From contig JAFYIK010000263.1 of NCBI GenBank assembly GCA_017538685.1, forward strand, positions 1-12,055: a DNA stretch of 12,055 nucleotides, read 5' to 3'. Positions 1 through 6,179 of the stretch are shown here, piece by piece. The notes under the pieces were generated by a model. It saw nothing but the letters and a program-made list of their open reading frames with translations, was not told the DNA's origin and made no database searches. Within the stretch, counting starts at the first letter, position 1; every line of letters starts with the position of its first letter. The stretch is from Bacteroidales bacterium (GTDB taxonomy: Bacteria; Bacteroidota; Bacteroidia; Bacteroidales; UBA932). The translations under genes and the position numbers were made by a program.

Positions 1-46
1 CCCCAACATTAAAAGTGTTGTGCTCTACCAACTGAGCTAACGAGTC
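1..46 (-). tRNA. tRNA-Lys (anticodon TTT), 3' part cut off by window edge
   Basis: Read on the minus strand from 46 to 1, the sequence folds as the 5' two thirds of a tRNA. It has a 7-nt acceptor strand (GACTCGT, 46-40), TA, a D-stem GCTC/GAGC (37-34 and 25-22) around an AGTTGGTA loop, then an anticodon stem CAACA/TGTTG (20-16 and 8-4) around the loop CTTTTAA (15-9). The anticodon is TTT (13-11), so it reads lysine AAA/AAG codons. The variable loop begins at 3, and the T-arm and acceptor 3' strand lie outside the window. Its own promoter is at 67-98. Confidence 0.93.
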
Positions 47-66
47 CTCCGCCCTAAATGGGATTG

Positions 67-98
67 CAAAGGTATCTTATCTATCCGAATTTTCCAAA
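67..98 (-). promoter_or_regulatory. Bacteroidota-type promoter of tRNA-Lys
   Basis: On the minus strand a TTTG -33 element (98-95) is followed after exactly 20 nt by TACCTTTG (74-67), a full match to the -7 consensus TAnnTTTG. The predicted start of transcription is near 60, about 14 nt before the mature tRNA 5' end. The -33 box begins only 15 bp beyond the stop codon of the upstream gene. Confidence 0.82.
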
Positions 99-113
99 TA
101 TTTTTTAAAGATT

Positions 114-1100
114 TTAGAAAACATACTGCAGACCCAGTCCGAAGGGGATTTCGACGCCGTTCCAGCGGTTCCAGGTGATGCCGGTATCGGTATTGGTGCC
201 GCTGAGGGCGAGACCGAGGTTGAAGTCGATGGCGAGGTGCTTCGCGACAAACCAGTCGTAGGAGAAGTCAAGAGAAGCTAACTGGTGAGTTGAGAGCACG
301 GGAAGCTGGTAGCGGAAATCCACCTCGAAGGCGCCATAGGCCCAGCCGAAGCCGGCGGCGATGGTGGGCTCCCAGAGATTCTCGTCGAAGTAGCAGGCTT
401 CGCCGCCCTCGGCTATGAAGCTCATACCTCCGTAGTTGCCTATACGGCCCTTGAACTTCGCGACATTGCGAAGGGCGTTGGCACCGGGAAGATATTCTGT
501 CTTCAGGCCGGCCGAGAAATAAGGGAAACGATAGTCGGGATAGTTCCAGTTCATAATCGCACCGACCATTCCCGTCACGAAGAGACTCGCGGCAGTGACG
601 ATCAGGCCTACCGTGTAATCCTCATTCAGATCTCCTTCGTCCAGGCTGTCGGAATGGCTGGCGTGACCGGAATGATACGAGCCGGGGTGATGGCCGTGAT
701 AATAGTAGTAAGGGCCATAGTCCAGACCATACCAGTACGGGTCGAAGATAATGTAGTCCCAACTGGTGTAGTGAGGGAAGCGGTCTCTGCGAAGTTTCAC
801 GAAGTTGACCCGGTCTTCGTCCGGCCTGATAGTGCCGGGCCAGTCGTCGTATTCGTAACCGTAGGCGTTCACGGCCGCCACTTTGTGAGTTCCCGGAGTC
901 ATATCCACGCAGAGGGTTCCTTCAGCGCCGTATTCCGGGGCTTTGTCGAAAGAGGCGGTGATGTCTCCTACATACTTTTCGTCAACATAGATCCTGATAG
1001 GGAGGGTCTTGTATTCATTGGTCCAGAAGCAGACCTGCTGGGCGCTCAAAGAGAAAATGGCGCTGAGCAGCAGGGCGAAACTCAAGATAAGTTTTCTCAT
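114..1100 (-). CDS. Secreted or outer-membrane hypothetical protein with Tyr/His-rich linker
   Basis: This 328-aa protein is not assigned to a named family. Residues 1-20 form a signal peptide (MRKLILSF..., hydrophobic core, cleavage likely after LSA before QQ), so it is exported. Residues about 22-105 look like a small beta domain that may resemble a PEGA-type surface domain (pattern D-x-K-Y-V-G-D, then P-G-T-H-K-V). Residues about 108-150 are strikingly rich in Tyr and His, with runs YYYY and HGHH. Residues 162-183 are hydrophobic. The last ~140 residues alternate aromatic and small residues and end in YVF; a terminal Phe after alternating hydrophobics is typical of outer-membrane beta-barrels. 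The ATG at 1100 is chosen because the signal peptide starts there and a TAnnTTTG box lies 17 nt upstream. It is transcribed alone, divergently from the DUF4886 gene. Export is well supported; barrel location is inference. Confidence 0.8.
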   Translation of the reverse strand: MRKLILSFALLLSAIFSLSAQQVCFWTNEYKTLPIRIYVDEKYVGDITASFDKAPEYGAEGTLCVDMTPGTHKVAAVNAYGYEYDDWPGTIRPDEDRVNFVKLRRDRFPHYTSWDYIIFDPYWYGLDYGPYYYYHGHHPGSYHSGHASHSDSLDEGDLNEDYTVGLIVTAASLFVTGMVGAIMNWNYPDYRFPYFSAGLKTEYLPGANALRNVAKFKGRIGNYGGMSFIAEGGEACYFDENLWEPTIAAGFGWAYGAFEVDFRYQLPVLSTHQLASLDFSYDWFVAKHLAIDFNLGLALSGTNTDTGITWNRWNGVEIPFGLGLQYVF

Positions 1101-1102
1101 AA

Positions 1103-1134
1103 TTCGAATTGTTTACACAAATATAGTAACTTTA
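1103..1134 (+). promoter_or_regulatory. Possible promoter of the DUF4886 gene, abutting its start codon
   Basis: TAACTTTA (1127-1134) fits TAnnTTTG except for the last base. A TTCG (1103-1106, one mismatch to TTTG) lies exactly 20 nt upstream. Only 4 nt separate the box from the ATG at 1139, so transcription would begin at or next to the start codon. It overlaps the divergent -7 box at 1118-1125. Confidence 0.42.
1118..1125 (-). promoter_or_regulatory. -7 box of the Tyr/His-rich secreted protein gene
   Basis: TATATTTG on the minus strand (1125-1118) matches TAnnTTTG exactly and lies 17 nt before the ATG at 1100. No convincing TTTG is seen 18-21 nt further upstream, so support rests on the -7 box and its position in the 38-bp AT-rich divergent gap. 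Confidence 0.6.
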
Positions 1135-1138
1135 CGCT

Positions 1139-1960
1139 ATGAAACGTATTCTAGCTTTTTTTGCGCTGGCGATGGTAAGCTTCAGCGCTCTCGCACAAGA
1201 ACCCCTCAAAGTCCTTGCCATAGGCAACAGTTTTTCCGAAGACGCGGTCGAGCAGAATCTCTATGAGATCGCTGCTGCGGCGGGGAAGGACATAATAATT
1301 GGCAATATGTACATCGGCGGATGCACGATCGACAGGCATCTGGAGTGCATCGAGGGCGACAAGCCGGAGTACCGCTACCGCAAGATCAAAGACGGTCAAA
1401 TGAGCGAGAAATGGAACTTCAAACTCAGCGACGCCATAACCGATGAGGAGTGGGATATCGTTTCCGTGCAGCAGGCCAGCGGCTACAGCGGCCTGCCCGA
1501 GAGTTACGCCCGCCTCGGCGAGCTTTGCGAGTGGGTCAGGGCGAACGCGCCGCAGGCCAGAATAATCTTCCATCAGACCTGGGCATACTCCAAGACCTCC
1601 AATCATAACCATTATCCCTGGTACGACCGCGACCAGCAGAAGATGTTCCAGGCTATTCTCAGCGCTTCCGGTGCAGCTGTGAAGGCTAATGGGATAAAGA
1701 CAGTGGTGCCGTCCGGCAGGGCGATCCAGCTGGCGCGCGGAACGGCGCTCGACGCCTTCGGCGACGACCTCACGCGCGACGGCTTCCATCTGGATCGGAA
1801 GGCCGGACGCTACATAGCCGCCGCTACCTGGTACGAAGTTCTTTTCGGAAAATCCGTGGTGGGCAACAAATATTGCCCCGACACTCTGGATCCGAAGCAG
1901 CTGCGCATAGCGCAGAAATGCGCGCACCGCGCAGTACGCCAGCAGAAGCGTGTCCGCTGA
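1139..1960 (+). CDS. Secreted DUF4886 (SGNH-like) hydrolase
   Basis: This 273-aa protein starts with a signal peptide (residues 1-19, cleavage after ALA before QE). The mature part opens with VLAIGNSFSEDA, where GNSFS (29-33) corresponds to the block I nucleophile motif of SGNH hydrolases with Ser31. Near the C terminus DGFHLD (214-219) gives the Asp-x-x-His pair of block V (Asp214, His217). The glycines at 60-61 and VQQAS at 110-114 may supply the oxyanion-hole blocks. This layout matches DUF4886, a family common in Bacteroidota and thought to be an esterase or deacetylase-like hydrolase acting outside the cytoplasm; the substrate is unknown. The ATG at 1139 gives the signal peptide directly. 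The next gene has its own promoter 3 bp after this stop codon, so the gene appears monocistronic. Confidence 0.88.
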   Translation: MKRILAFFALAMVSFSALAQEPLKVLAIGNSFSEDAVEQNLYEIAAAAGKDIIIGNMYIGGCTIDRHLECIEGDKPEYRYRKIKDGQMSEKWNFKLSDAITDEEWDIVSVQQASGYSGLPESYARLGELCEWVRANAPQARIIFHQTWAYSKTSNHNHYPWYDRDQQKMFQAILSASGAAVKANGIKTVVPSGRAIQLARGTALDAFGDDLTRDGFHLDRKAGRYIAAATWYEVLFGKSVVGNKYCPDTLDPKQLRIAQKCAHRAVRQQKRVR

Positions 1961-1963
1961 AAG

Positions 1964-1995
1964 TTTGGAAAACTCCTCGGAAAGGGGTAAATTTG
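1964..1995 (+). promoter_or_regulatory. Bacteroidota-type promoter of the CDP-alcohol transferase / gtrA unit
   Basis: TTTG (1964-1967), a 20-nt spacer, then TAAATTTG (1988-1995) match both consensus elements exactly. The predicted start of transcription is near 2002, giving a leader of about 18 nt, A-rich and without a Shine-Dalgarno sequence, before the ATG at 2020. Confidence 0.85.
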
Positions 1996-2019
1996 CAGAC
2001 TGTACTTAAAACGTAAACA

Positions 2020-2730
2020 ATGGAAGGAGAAAAACAGTCTGTCCGCATCCAGACCTCAGTGCTCAATGGTCTTGAGAAGAAGGCTCTGGTGTCGATGGCC
2101 AACAAGATGCCCGAATGGGTGTCGTCTGATATGCTTACCTGGGTCGGCCTTTTCGGCGCCGTGGTCGCCGCCTTCGGCTACGCCCTCTCGAATTATAATC
2201 TCTGCTGGCTCTGGCTCACATATCTTGGAATAGTGATGAACTGGTTCGGCGACAGTATGGACGGTACTCTCGCCCGCGTCCGCAAGCAGCAGCGCCCCGT
2301 GTATGGCTTTTACCTTGACCATAATATAGACGGCATCACCCTCACGATAGTGTGCGTGGGCGCGGGTCTCTCGAATATGGTCCATTTCTCGCTTGCGATG
2401 CTTGTGCTGGCGGTCTACCTGCTTCTGAGCATCTACACCTACATCAATATCGACCTGAAAGGGGAGCACATCCTCACATTCGGAAAGATGGGCCCTACGG
2501 AGTTCCGTGCGATAGTGATTCTTCTAACTATGATCTATCAGTTCTTCCCCTCAGTGCATAACTATGCAAAGATCACAACCTTCCTTGGAAAGCCGGTGGT
2601 GTGGGGAATGTTCGATTATTTCATCGCGGGAGTTTTCGTAATCCTGACCATAATCTATCTTGTGACCCTTATCAAGGACGGTATCGCATTCGCGAAGGCC
2701 GACCCTCTTCCCAAACGCAAGCAGGATTAA
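2020..2730 (+). CDS. CDP-alcohol phosphatidyltransferase family protein
   Basis: This 236-aa inner-membrane enzyme should join a CDP-linked alcohol (such as CDP-diacylglycerol) to a second alcohol, releasing CMP, in phospholipid head-group synthesis. The family signature is complete: D78-x2-D81-G82-x2-A85-R86-x9-G96-x3-D100-x3-D104, whose aspartates bind the two metal ions and the CDP moiety. An amphipathic N terminus with E19-K-K is followed by hydrophobic segments at about 38-56, 61-76, 105-145, 165-180 and 200-222, as expected for this fold. The acceptor alcohol cannot be read from the sequence; phosphatidylglycerophosphate, phosphatidylinositol-phosphate or another head group are possible. 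It starts a two-gene unit with gtrA, whose ATG is 4 nt after this stop. Confidence 0.88.
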   Translation: MEGEKQSVRIQTSVLNGLEKKALVSMANKMPEWVSSDMLTWVGLFGAVVAAFGYALSNYNLCWLWLTYLGIVMNWFGDSMDGTLARVRKQQRPVYGFYLDHNIDGITLTIVCVGAGLSNMVHFSLAMLVLAVYLLLSIYTYINIDLKGEHILTFGKMGPTEFRAIVILLTMIYQFFPSVHNYAKITTFLGKPVVWGMFDYFIAGVFVILTIIYLVTLIKDGIAFAKADPLPKRKQD

Positions 2731-2734
2731 TCCG

Positions 2735-3211
2735 ATGGCAAAGAGACACGTATTCAAGCAGATGGTGAAATACACCGTGACCACCCTTCTGGGCACGGCC
2801 GCGGACACCGTAGTGCTCTGGGTACTGTCGACTTATCTGTTGAACGGCAACCACGTGGAGAAATACGTCGTCTCCCCGATGATTTCCTTCGAGTGCGCCG
2901 TGCTCGTGAACTATATCACGGCGTTCTTCTATGTGTGGAGGGACCGTATAGCTCACCGCACGAAGGGCGCGTTCTTCAGCCACCTCTGGAAGTACAATCT
3001 GTCGTGCATCTCGGCATTTCTGCTGAAGATGGTGCTGCTGAACGCCATAGCCCTTGCATTCAAGTGGCCTGCGTTCGTGTGTAACCTGATTGCTTTGTGT
3101 TTTTCCGGCTTCCTTAATTTTGCAATCAACGAGTTTTTGATCTTTGCAAAAAAGGATAAAAAGCCGCAAACAGAAGAGCCCCTGTCAGCAGACCCAGACA
3201 GTCTGCAATAA
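2735..3211 (+). CDS. GtrA-family membrane protein
   Basis: This 158-aa protein has four predicted membrane helices (about 12-36, 46-67, 84-108, 113-138) and the GtrA-family ending of helix 4, N128-F-A-I-N-E-F-L-I-F137, followed by a charged tail rich in Lys, Glu and Pro. GtrA-like proteins are associated with moving polyprenyl-phosphate-linked sugars across the inner membrane for cell-surface polysaccharides, though many members are uncharacterised. The 4-nt gap from the CDP-alcohol transferase suggests co-translation and a shared role in making or moving a lipid-linked group (inference). Its last 86 bp, coding for the end of helix 4 and the tail, lie antisense to the 3' end of the vanZ-like gene. 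Confidence 0.87.
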   Translation: MAKRHVFKQMVKYTVTTLLGTAADTVVLWVLSTYLLNGNHVEKYVVSPMISFECAVLVNYITAFFYVWRDRIAHRTKGAFFSHLWKYNLSCISAFLLKMVLLNAIALAFKWPAFVCNLIALCFSGFLNFAINEFLIFAKKDKKPQTEEPLSADPDSLQ

Positions 3212-3533
3212 AGTCCACGACATCCCTCGAACGATAGGGCAGAAGGCCCTGGATCCACTCGGTCGCGCCAGCCAACGCGCAGCCGAGCAGCGTTATTATC
3301 AGGAGGGTAATGACTGCTTTGCGTGTGCGCCCTGCGCCAATTGGCAATACCGAAAGGCATGCGAGCACAGGCCAGGGCAAAAACATCACAAAGTGTACGC
3401 ACTTGTCCGCCGGAATCTTGAACGGCCAGTTCTCGATAGTGGGTAGCCCTCCCTGGCTCGCGAAACAGATGTATGACACCGCGGCCAGATAGATGACAAG
3501 GAGTATCCTCCAGAATAGGACTTTTCTAAGCAT
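3126..3533 (-). CDS. VanZ-like family membrane protein
   Basis: This 135-aa protein has about four membrane segments (roughly 8-26, 46-64, 73-90, 107-127) and the conserved VanZ-like residues: D43-K-C-V-H47-F in the first loop, T91-E-W-I-Q95-G, and R101-S-R-D104-V-V-D107 before the last helix. VanZ-like proteins are small envelope proteins; the founding member gives low-level teicoplanin resistance, but most members, including short single-domain forms like this one, have no known substrate. It is the last gene of the TPR-YycJ-ABC-VanZ operon. Its ATG (3533-3531) shares one base with the TAA of the ABC exporter (TAATG), which indicates translational coupling. Its 3' end overlaps gtrA by 86 bp in antisense. 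Nothing here indicates antibiotic resistance. Confidence 0.85.
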   Translation of the reverse strand: MLRKVLFWRILLVIYLAAVSYICFASQGGLPTIENWPFKIPADKCVHFVMFLPWPVLACLSVLPIGAGRTRKAVITLLIITLLGCALAGATEWIQGLLPYRSRDVVDFIADCLGLLTGALLFAAFYPFLQRSKTR

Positions 3534-5362
3534 TACAGCGCCTGCATTTCGTGGAGTTTGGAGTAGATGCCGCCCAGGGCGATGAGTTCTTCGTGCTTTC
3601 CGCGTTCGACTATCCGGCCTTCGTCCATCACGATTATCTCATCTGCGTTCTTAACGGTGCTGAGACGGTGTGCGATGGCTATCGTGGTGCGGTTGCTCAT
3701 CAGACGGTCCAGCGCCTGCTGCACGATCTTCTCGGATTCGGTGTCCAGCGACGCCGTGGCCTCGTCCAGGATGAGGATGGGCGGGTTTTTGAGGATGGCG
3801 CGGGCTATCGAGATGCGCTGGCGCTGTCCGCCGGAGAGCTTGGCTCCGCGGTCGCCGATGTTTTCGTCGTAGCCGTTGGGCTTCTCCATAATGAAGTCGT
3901 GCGCGTTCGCAATTTTCGCCGCTGCCTCCACTTGCTCGCGGGTAGCACCTTCCACTCCGAAGGCTATGTTGTTGAAAATCGTGTCGTTGAAGAGGATAGG
4001 CTCCTGGTTAACGTTGCCCATAAGCGCGCGGAGGTCGTGAGTGCTGAACTCGCGTATGTCCGTGCCGTCGATGCGGACTGCGCCGGCGCTGACGTCCCAG
4101 AAGCGGGGGATAAGGTCCACGAGGGTGGATTTGCCCGCGCCGGATGCGCCCACGATGGCTATGGTCTTGCCCTTCCCGATCTCGAGGTTGATGTCCTTGA
4201 GGATAGGGCGCTTGCCGTCGTAGGAGAAGCTGACGTGGTCGAAGGTGATGCCCTTTTCGAAGCCGGTGAGCGGCTTGGGGTTCGCGGGCTCCTTGATGGG
4301 GCTTTCGGCCCTCAGGATCTTGTCTATTCGCTCCATACTCGCAAGGCCCTTCGGGATGGCGTAGGCCGCCTTGGAGAGGTCTTTGACCGGCTGTATGATG
4401 CTGTAGAGTATGGTCATATAGGAGATGAAGGCTGGCGCGTCGATGCTCGAATGGTCGCCCAGGATGAGGGTGCCGCCGAACCATAGGACTATCGCGATCA
4501 GCACGCTCCCGAGGAATTCGCTGACTGGGTGCGCGCTCGCCTGACGTATGCCCACGCGCGTGCTCTTGCGCTTCATTCCTCCGGTGACGGAGTTGAAACG
4601 GTCGGTCATCTTGCTTTCGGCAAGGAAGGCTTTGATTATGCGAAGGCCGCCGAGAGTCTCTTCCACCTGCGACATAGTGTCCGACCAGAAGCGCTGCGCC
4701 TCCAGCGAGCGGGCTTTGAGCTTACGGCCTATCGCGGTCATTATCAAAAGGATAAGCGGCGCGAATACGAGGGTGAAGACAGTCAGCTTCCACGACATAG
4801 TGAAGAGCACGGCGAGGTAGATAATGATCAGGATAGGGTTCTTGATCAGCATATCGAGCGTGCTGGTGATGGATGTCTCCACCTCCTGCACGTCGCCGCT
4901 CATACGCGCGATTATGTCGCCTTTACGCTCCTGCGAGAAGAATCCGATGGGCAGGGAGAGGATCTTGCGGTAGATCTGCATACGCATATCCTTCACGATG
5001 CCCGTCCTGATCGGGATCATCACTGCGGAAGAACCGAAATAGCAGCTGGTCTTGATCAGGGTGATTATGCAGAAGGTGATGCAGAGGACCAGCAGGACCT
5101 TGCTCGTGCCGTAGGTGGTGATCCAGTTTCCGACGAAATAATAAATATTGTTGGTGAAGCCGGCGAAGTCGTTCACCTCTTCCCAGGGAATAAGCTCGTA
5201 GACTTTCCCGGAGGTGTCGAAGAGTATCTTCAGGATAGGGATAAGGAGGGAGAAGGAGAACACGTTGAACACCGCGGACAGGATGTTCAGCAGTACCGAG
5301 CCGCTGAGATATCCTGCGTAGGGGCGGACATAACGCTTTATGACTTTCCAGAATTGTTTCAT
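3533..5362 (-). CDS. ABC exporter, fused permease and ATPase (MsbA-like)
   Basis: This 609-aa half-transporter has an N-terminal six-helix permease domain (about 15-345) and a C-terminal ATPase domain (about 370-609), and would act as a homodimer in the inner membrane. All ATPase motifs are intact: Walker A G405-A-S-G-A-G-K-S-T413, Q-loop Gln453, signature L509-S-G-G-Q513, Walker B ending in D533-E534, and switch His565. Domain order and length match the MsbA / lipid-exporting ABCB-type family, which flips lipid A core or other lipid-linked or hydrophobic substrates. The substrate cannot be proved, and multidrug-exporter-like relatives share the same architecture. It lies third in the operon, 1 nt after the YycJ-like gene (TAG-A-ATG) and overlapping the vanZ-like start by 1 nt. 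The neighbours favour an envelope role. Confidence 0.9.
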   Translation of the reverse strand: MKQFWKVIKRYVRPYAGYLSGSVLLNILSAVFNVFSFSLLIPILKILFDTSGKVYELIPWEEVNDFAGFTNNIYYFVGNWITTYGTSKVLLVLCITFCIITLIKTSCYFGSSAVMIPIRTGIVKDMRMQIYRKILSLPIGFFSQERKGDIIARMSGDVQEVETSITSTLDMLIKNPILIIIYLAVLFTMSWKLTVFTLVFAPLILLIMTAIGRKLKARSLEAQRFWSDTMSQVEETLGGLRIIKAFLAESKMTDRFNSVTGGMKRKSTRVGIRQASAHPVSEFLGSVLIAIVLWFGGTLILGDHSSIDAPAFISYMTILYSIIQPVKDLSKAAYAIPKGLASMERIDKILRAESPIKEPANPKPLTGFEKGITFDHVSFSYDGKRPILKDINLEIGKGKTIAIVGASGAGKSTLVDLIPRFWDVSAGAVRIDGTDIREFSTHDLRALMGNVNQEPILFNDTIFNNIAFGVEGATREQVEAAAKIANAHDFIMEKPNGYDENIGDRGAKLSGGQRQRISIARAILKNPPILILDEATASLDTESEKIVQQALDRLMSNRTTIAIAHRLSTVKNADEIIVMDEGRIVERGKHEELIALGGIYSKLHEMQAL

Positions 5363-5363
5363 T

Positions 5364-6179
5364 CTACAAGATAATCAGTTTGGTGGGAGTCTGGCGGGGG
5401 AGCGCCTCCAGCCGGACAGGTTTGTTGGGGCAGAGCTTGACGGCCTTCCTTGCGGATTCGTAGGCAAGCTCCGGGGTGTTGTTGTTTTCGCTCAGATGGC
5501 AGAGGAAGAGGTTCCTCAGGCCCTTATGGGCGATTTGTTTGATGGCGGCGGCGCAGTCGTCGTTGCTGAGGTGGCCGCTGCCGCTGCGTATGCGTTTCTG
5601 CAGTTCCTTCGGATAAGGGCCGTTTTCCAGCATCTGGATGTCGTAGTTCGATTCGAGCACCACCGTGTCCGCCTTGCTGCAGAAATCCAGCGCTTCGTCG
5701 GTCATACGGCCGCAATCAGTGATATGCACGTAATTGTGTCCGGGCAGCTTGATGGCGAAGCCCACGGTCTCGGTGGCGTCGTGCGGGACCACGAAATAGC
5801 GTGCGCTTATATAGCCGGGGACTACCTCGTTCCACTCGTCCTTGCGTAGCACGCGCTTGCAGTCGGGCACGTATTCGTGTGTCATCACGTGGCTCGCGAG
5901 GGCTTTATGCAGCGTCTCGCTCGCCCATATCGGGCGCTGGAGATGCTTCGCATACGAGCCGAGCGAGCGGATGTGGTCCATATGGTCGTGAGTGACGAGT
6001 ATCGCGGAAAAGGCGTCCAGAGTAAGGCCTTCGGCCTGGAGTTCGCGCTTTAAGCGGCGTATGCTCACGCCGGCGTCGATCAGGACGCCGGCCACTGGCT
6101 CGCCGTCCTGCGCGACTCCCAGATAGTAGCAGTTGCCGCAACTACCGGAAGAGAAACTTTTGAACTTAATGTCAGTCAT
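5364..6179 (-). CDS. MBL-fold metallo-hydrolase, YycJ/WalJ type
   Basis: This 271-aa protein opens with SFSSGSCGNCYYL (8-20), the N-terminal pattern of the YycJ/WalJ branch of metallo-beta-lactamase-fold proteins. The metal site is complete: H64-D-H66-M-D68-H69, then His133 (PHDA), Asp155 (TDCG), and C-terminal GHLSN (His203) and CHLS (His228). There is no signal peptide, so it is cytoplasmic. In Firmicutes the YycJ/WalJ protein is linked to the WalRK wall-stress operon and has nuclease-type activity; the Bacteroidota role is not established. Its ATG lies inside the end of the TPR gene (8-nt overlap). The exporter begins 1 nt after its stop. This is not a beta-lactam resistance enzyme; the fold is shared by many hydrolases. 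Confidence 0.9.
   Translation of the reverse strand: MTDIKFKSFSSGSCGNCYYLGVAQDGEPVAGVLIDAGVSIRRLKRELQAEGLTLDAFSAILVTHDHMDHIRSLGSYAKHLQRPIWASETLHKALASHVMTHEYVPDCKRVLRKDEWNEVVPGYISARYFVVPHDATETVGFAIKLPGHNYVHITDCGRMTDEALDFCSKADTVVLESNYDIQMLENGPYPKELQKRIRSGSGHLSNDDCAAAIKQIAHKGLRNLFLCHLSENNNTPELAYESARKAVKLCPNKPVRLEALPRQTPTKLIIL

Noticed and set aside
3126..3533. Glycopeptide resistance gene
   Set aside because: VanZ-like domains are widespread in envelope proteins. There are no vanA-type genes nearby and the gene sits in a housekeeping-type operon.
4529..5374. Plus-strand open frame of 281 codons opposite the ABC exporter
   Set aside because: It lies entirely within a gene with intact Walker and signature motifs. 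Its composition is that of a complementary-strand shadow in GC-rich coding DNA.
5364..6179. Beta-lactamase
   Set aside because: Only the fold is shared. The N-terminal pattern, the conserved GHLSN and CHLS motifs and the lack of a signal peptide place it with YycJ/WalJ hydrolases.
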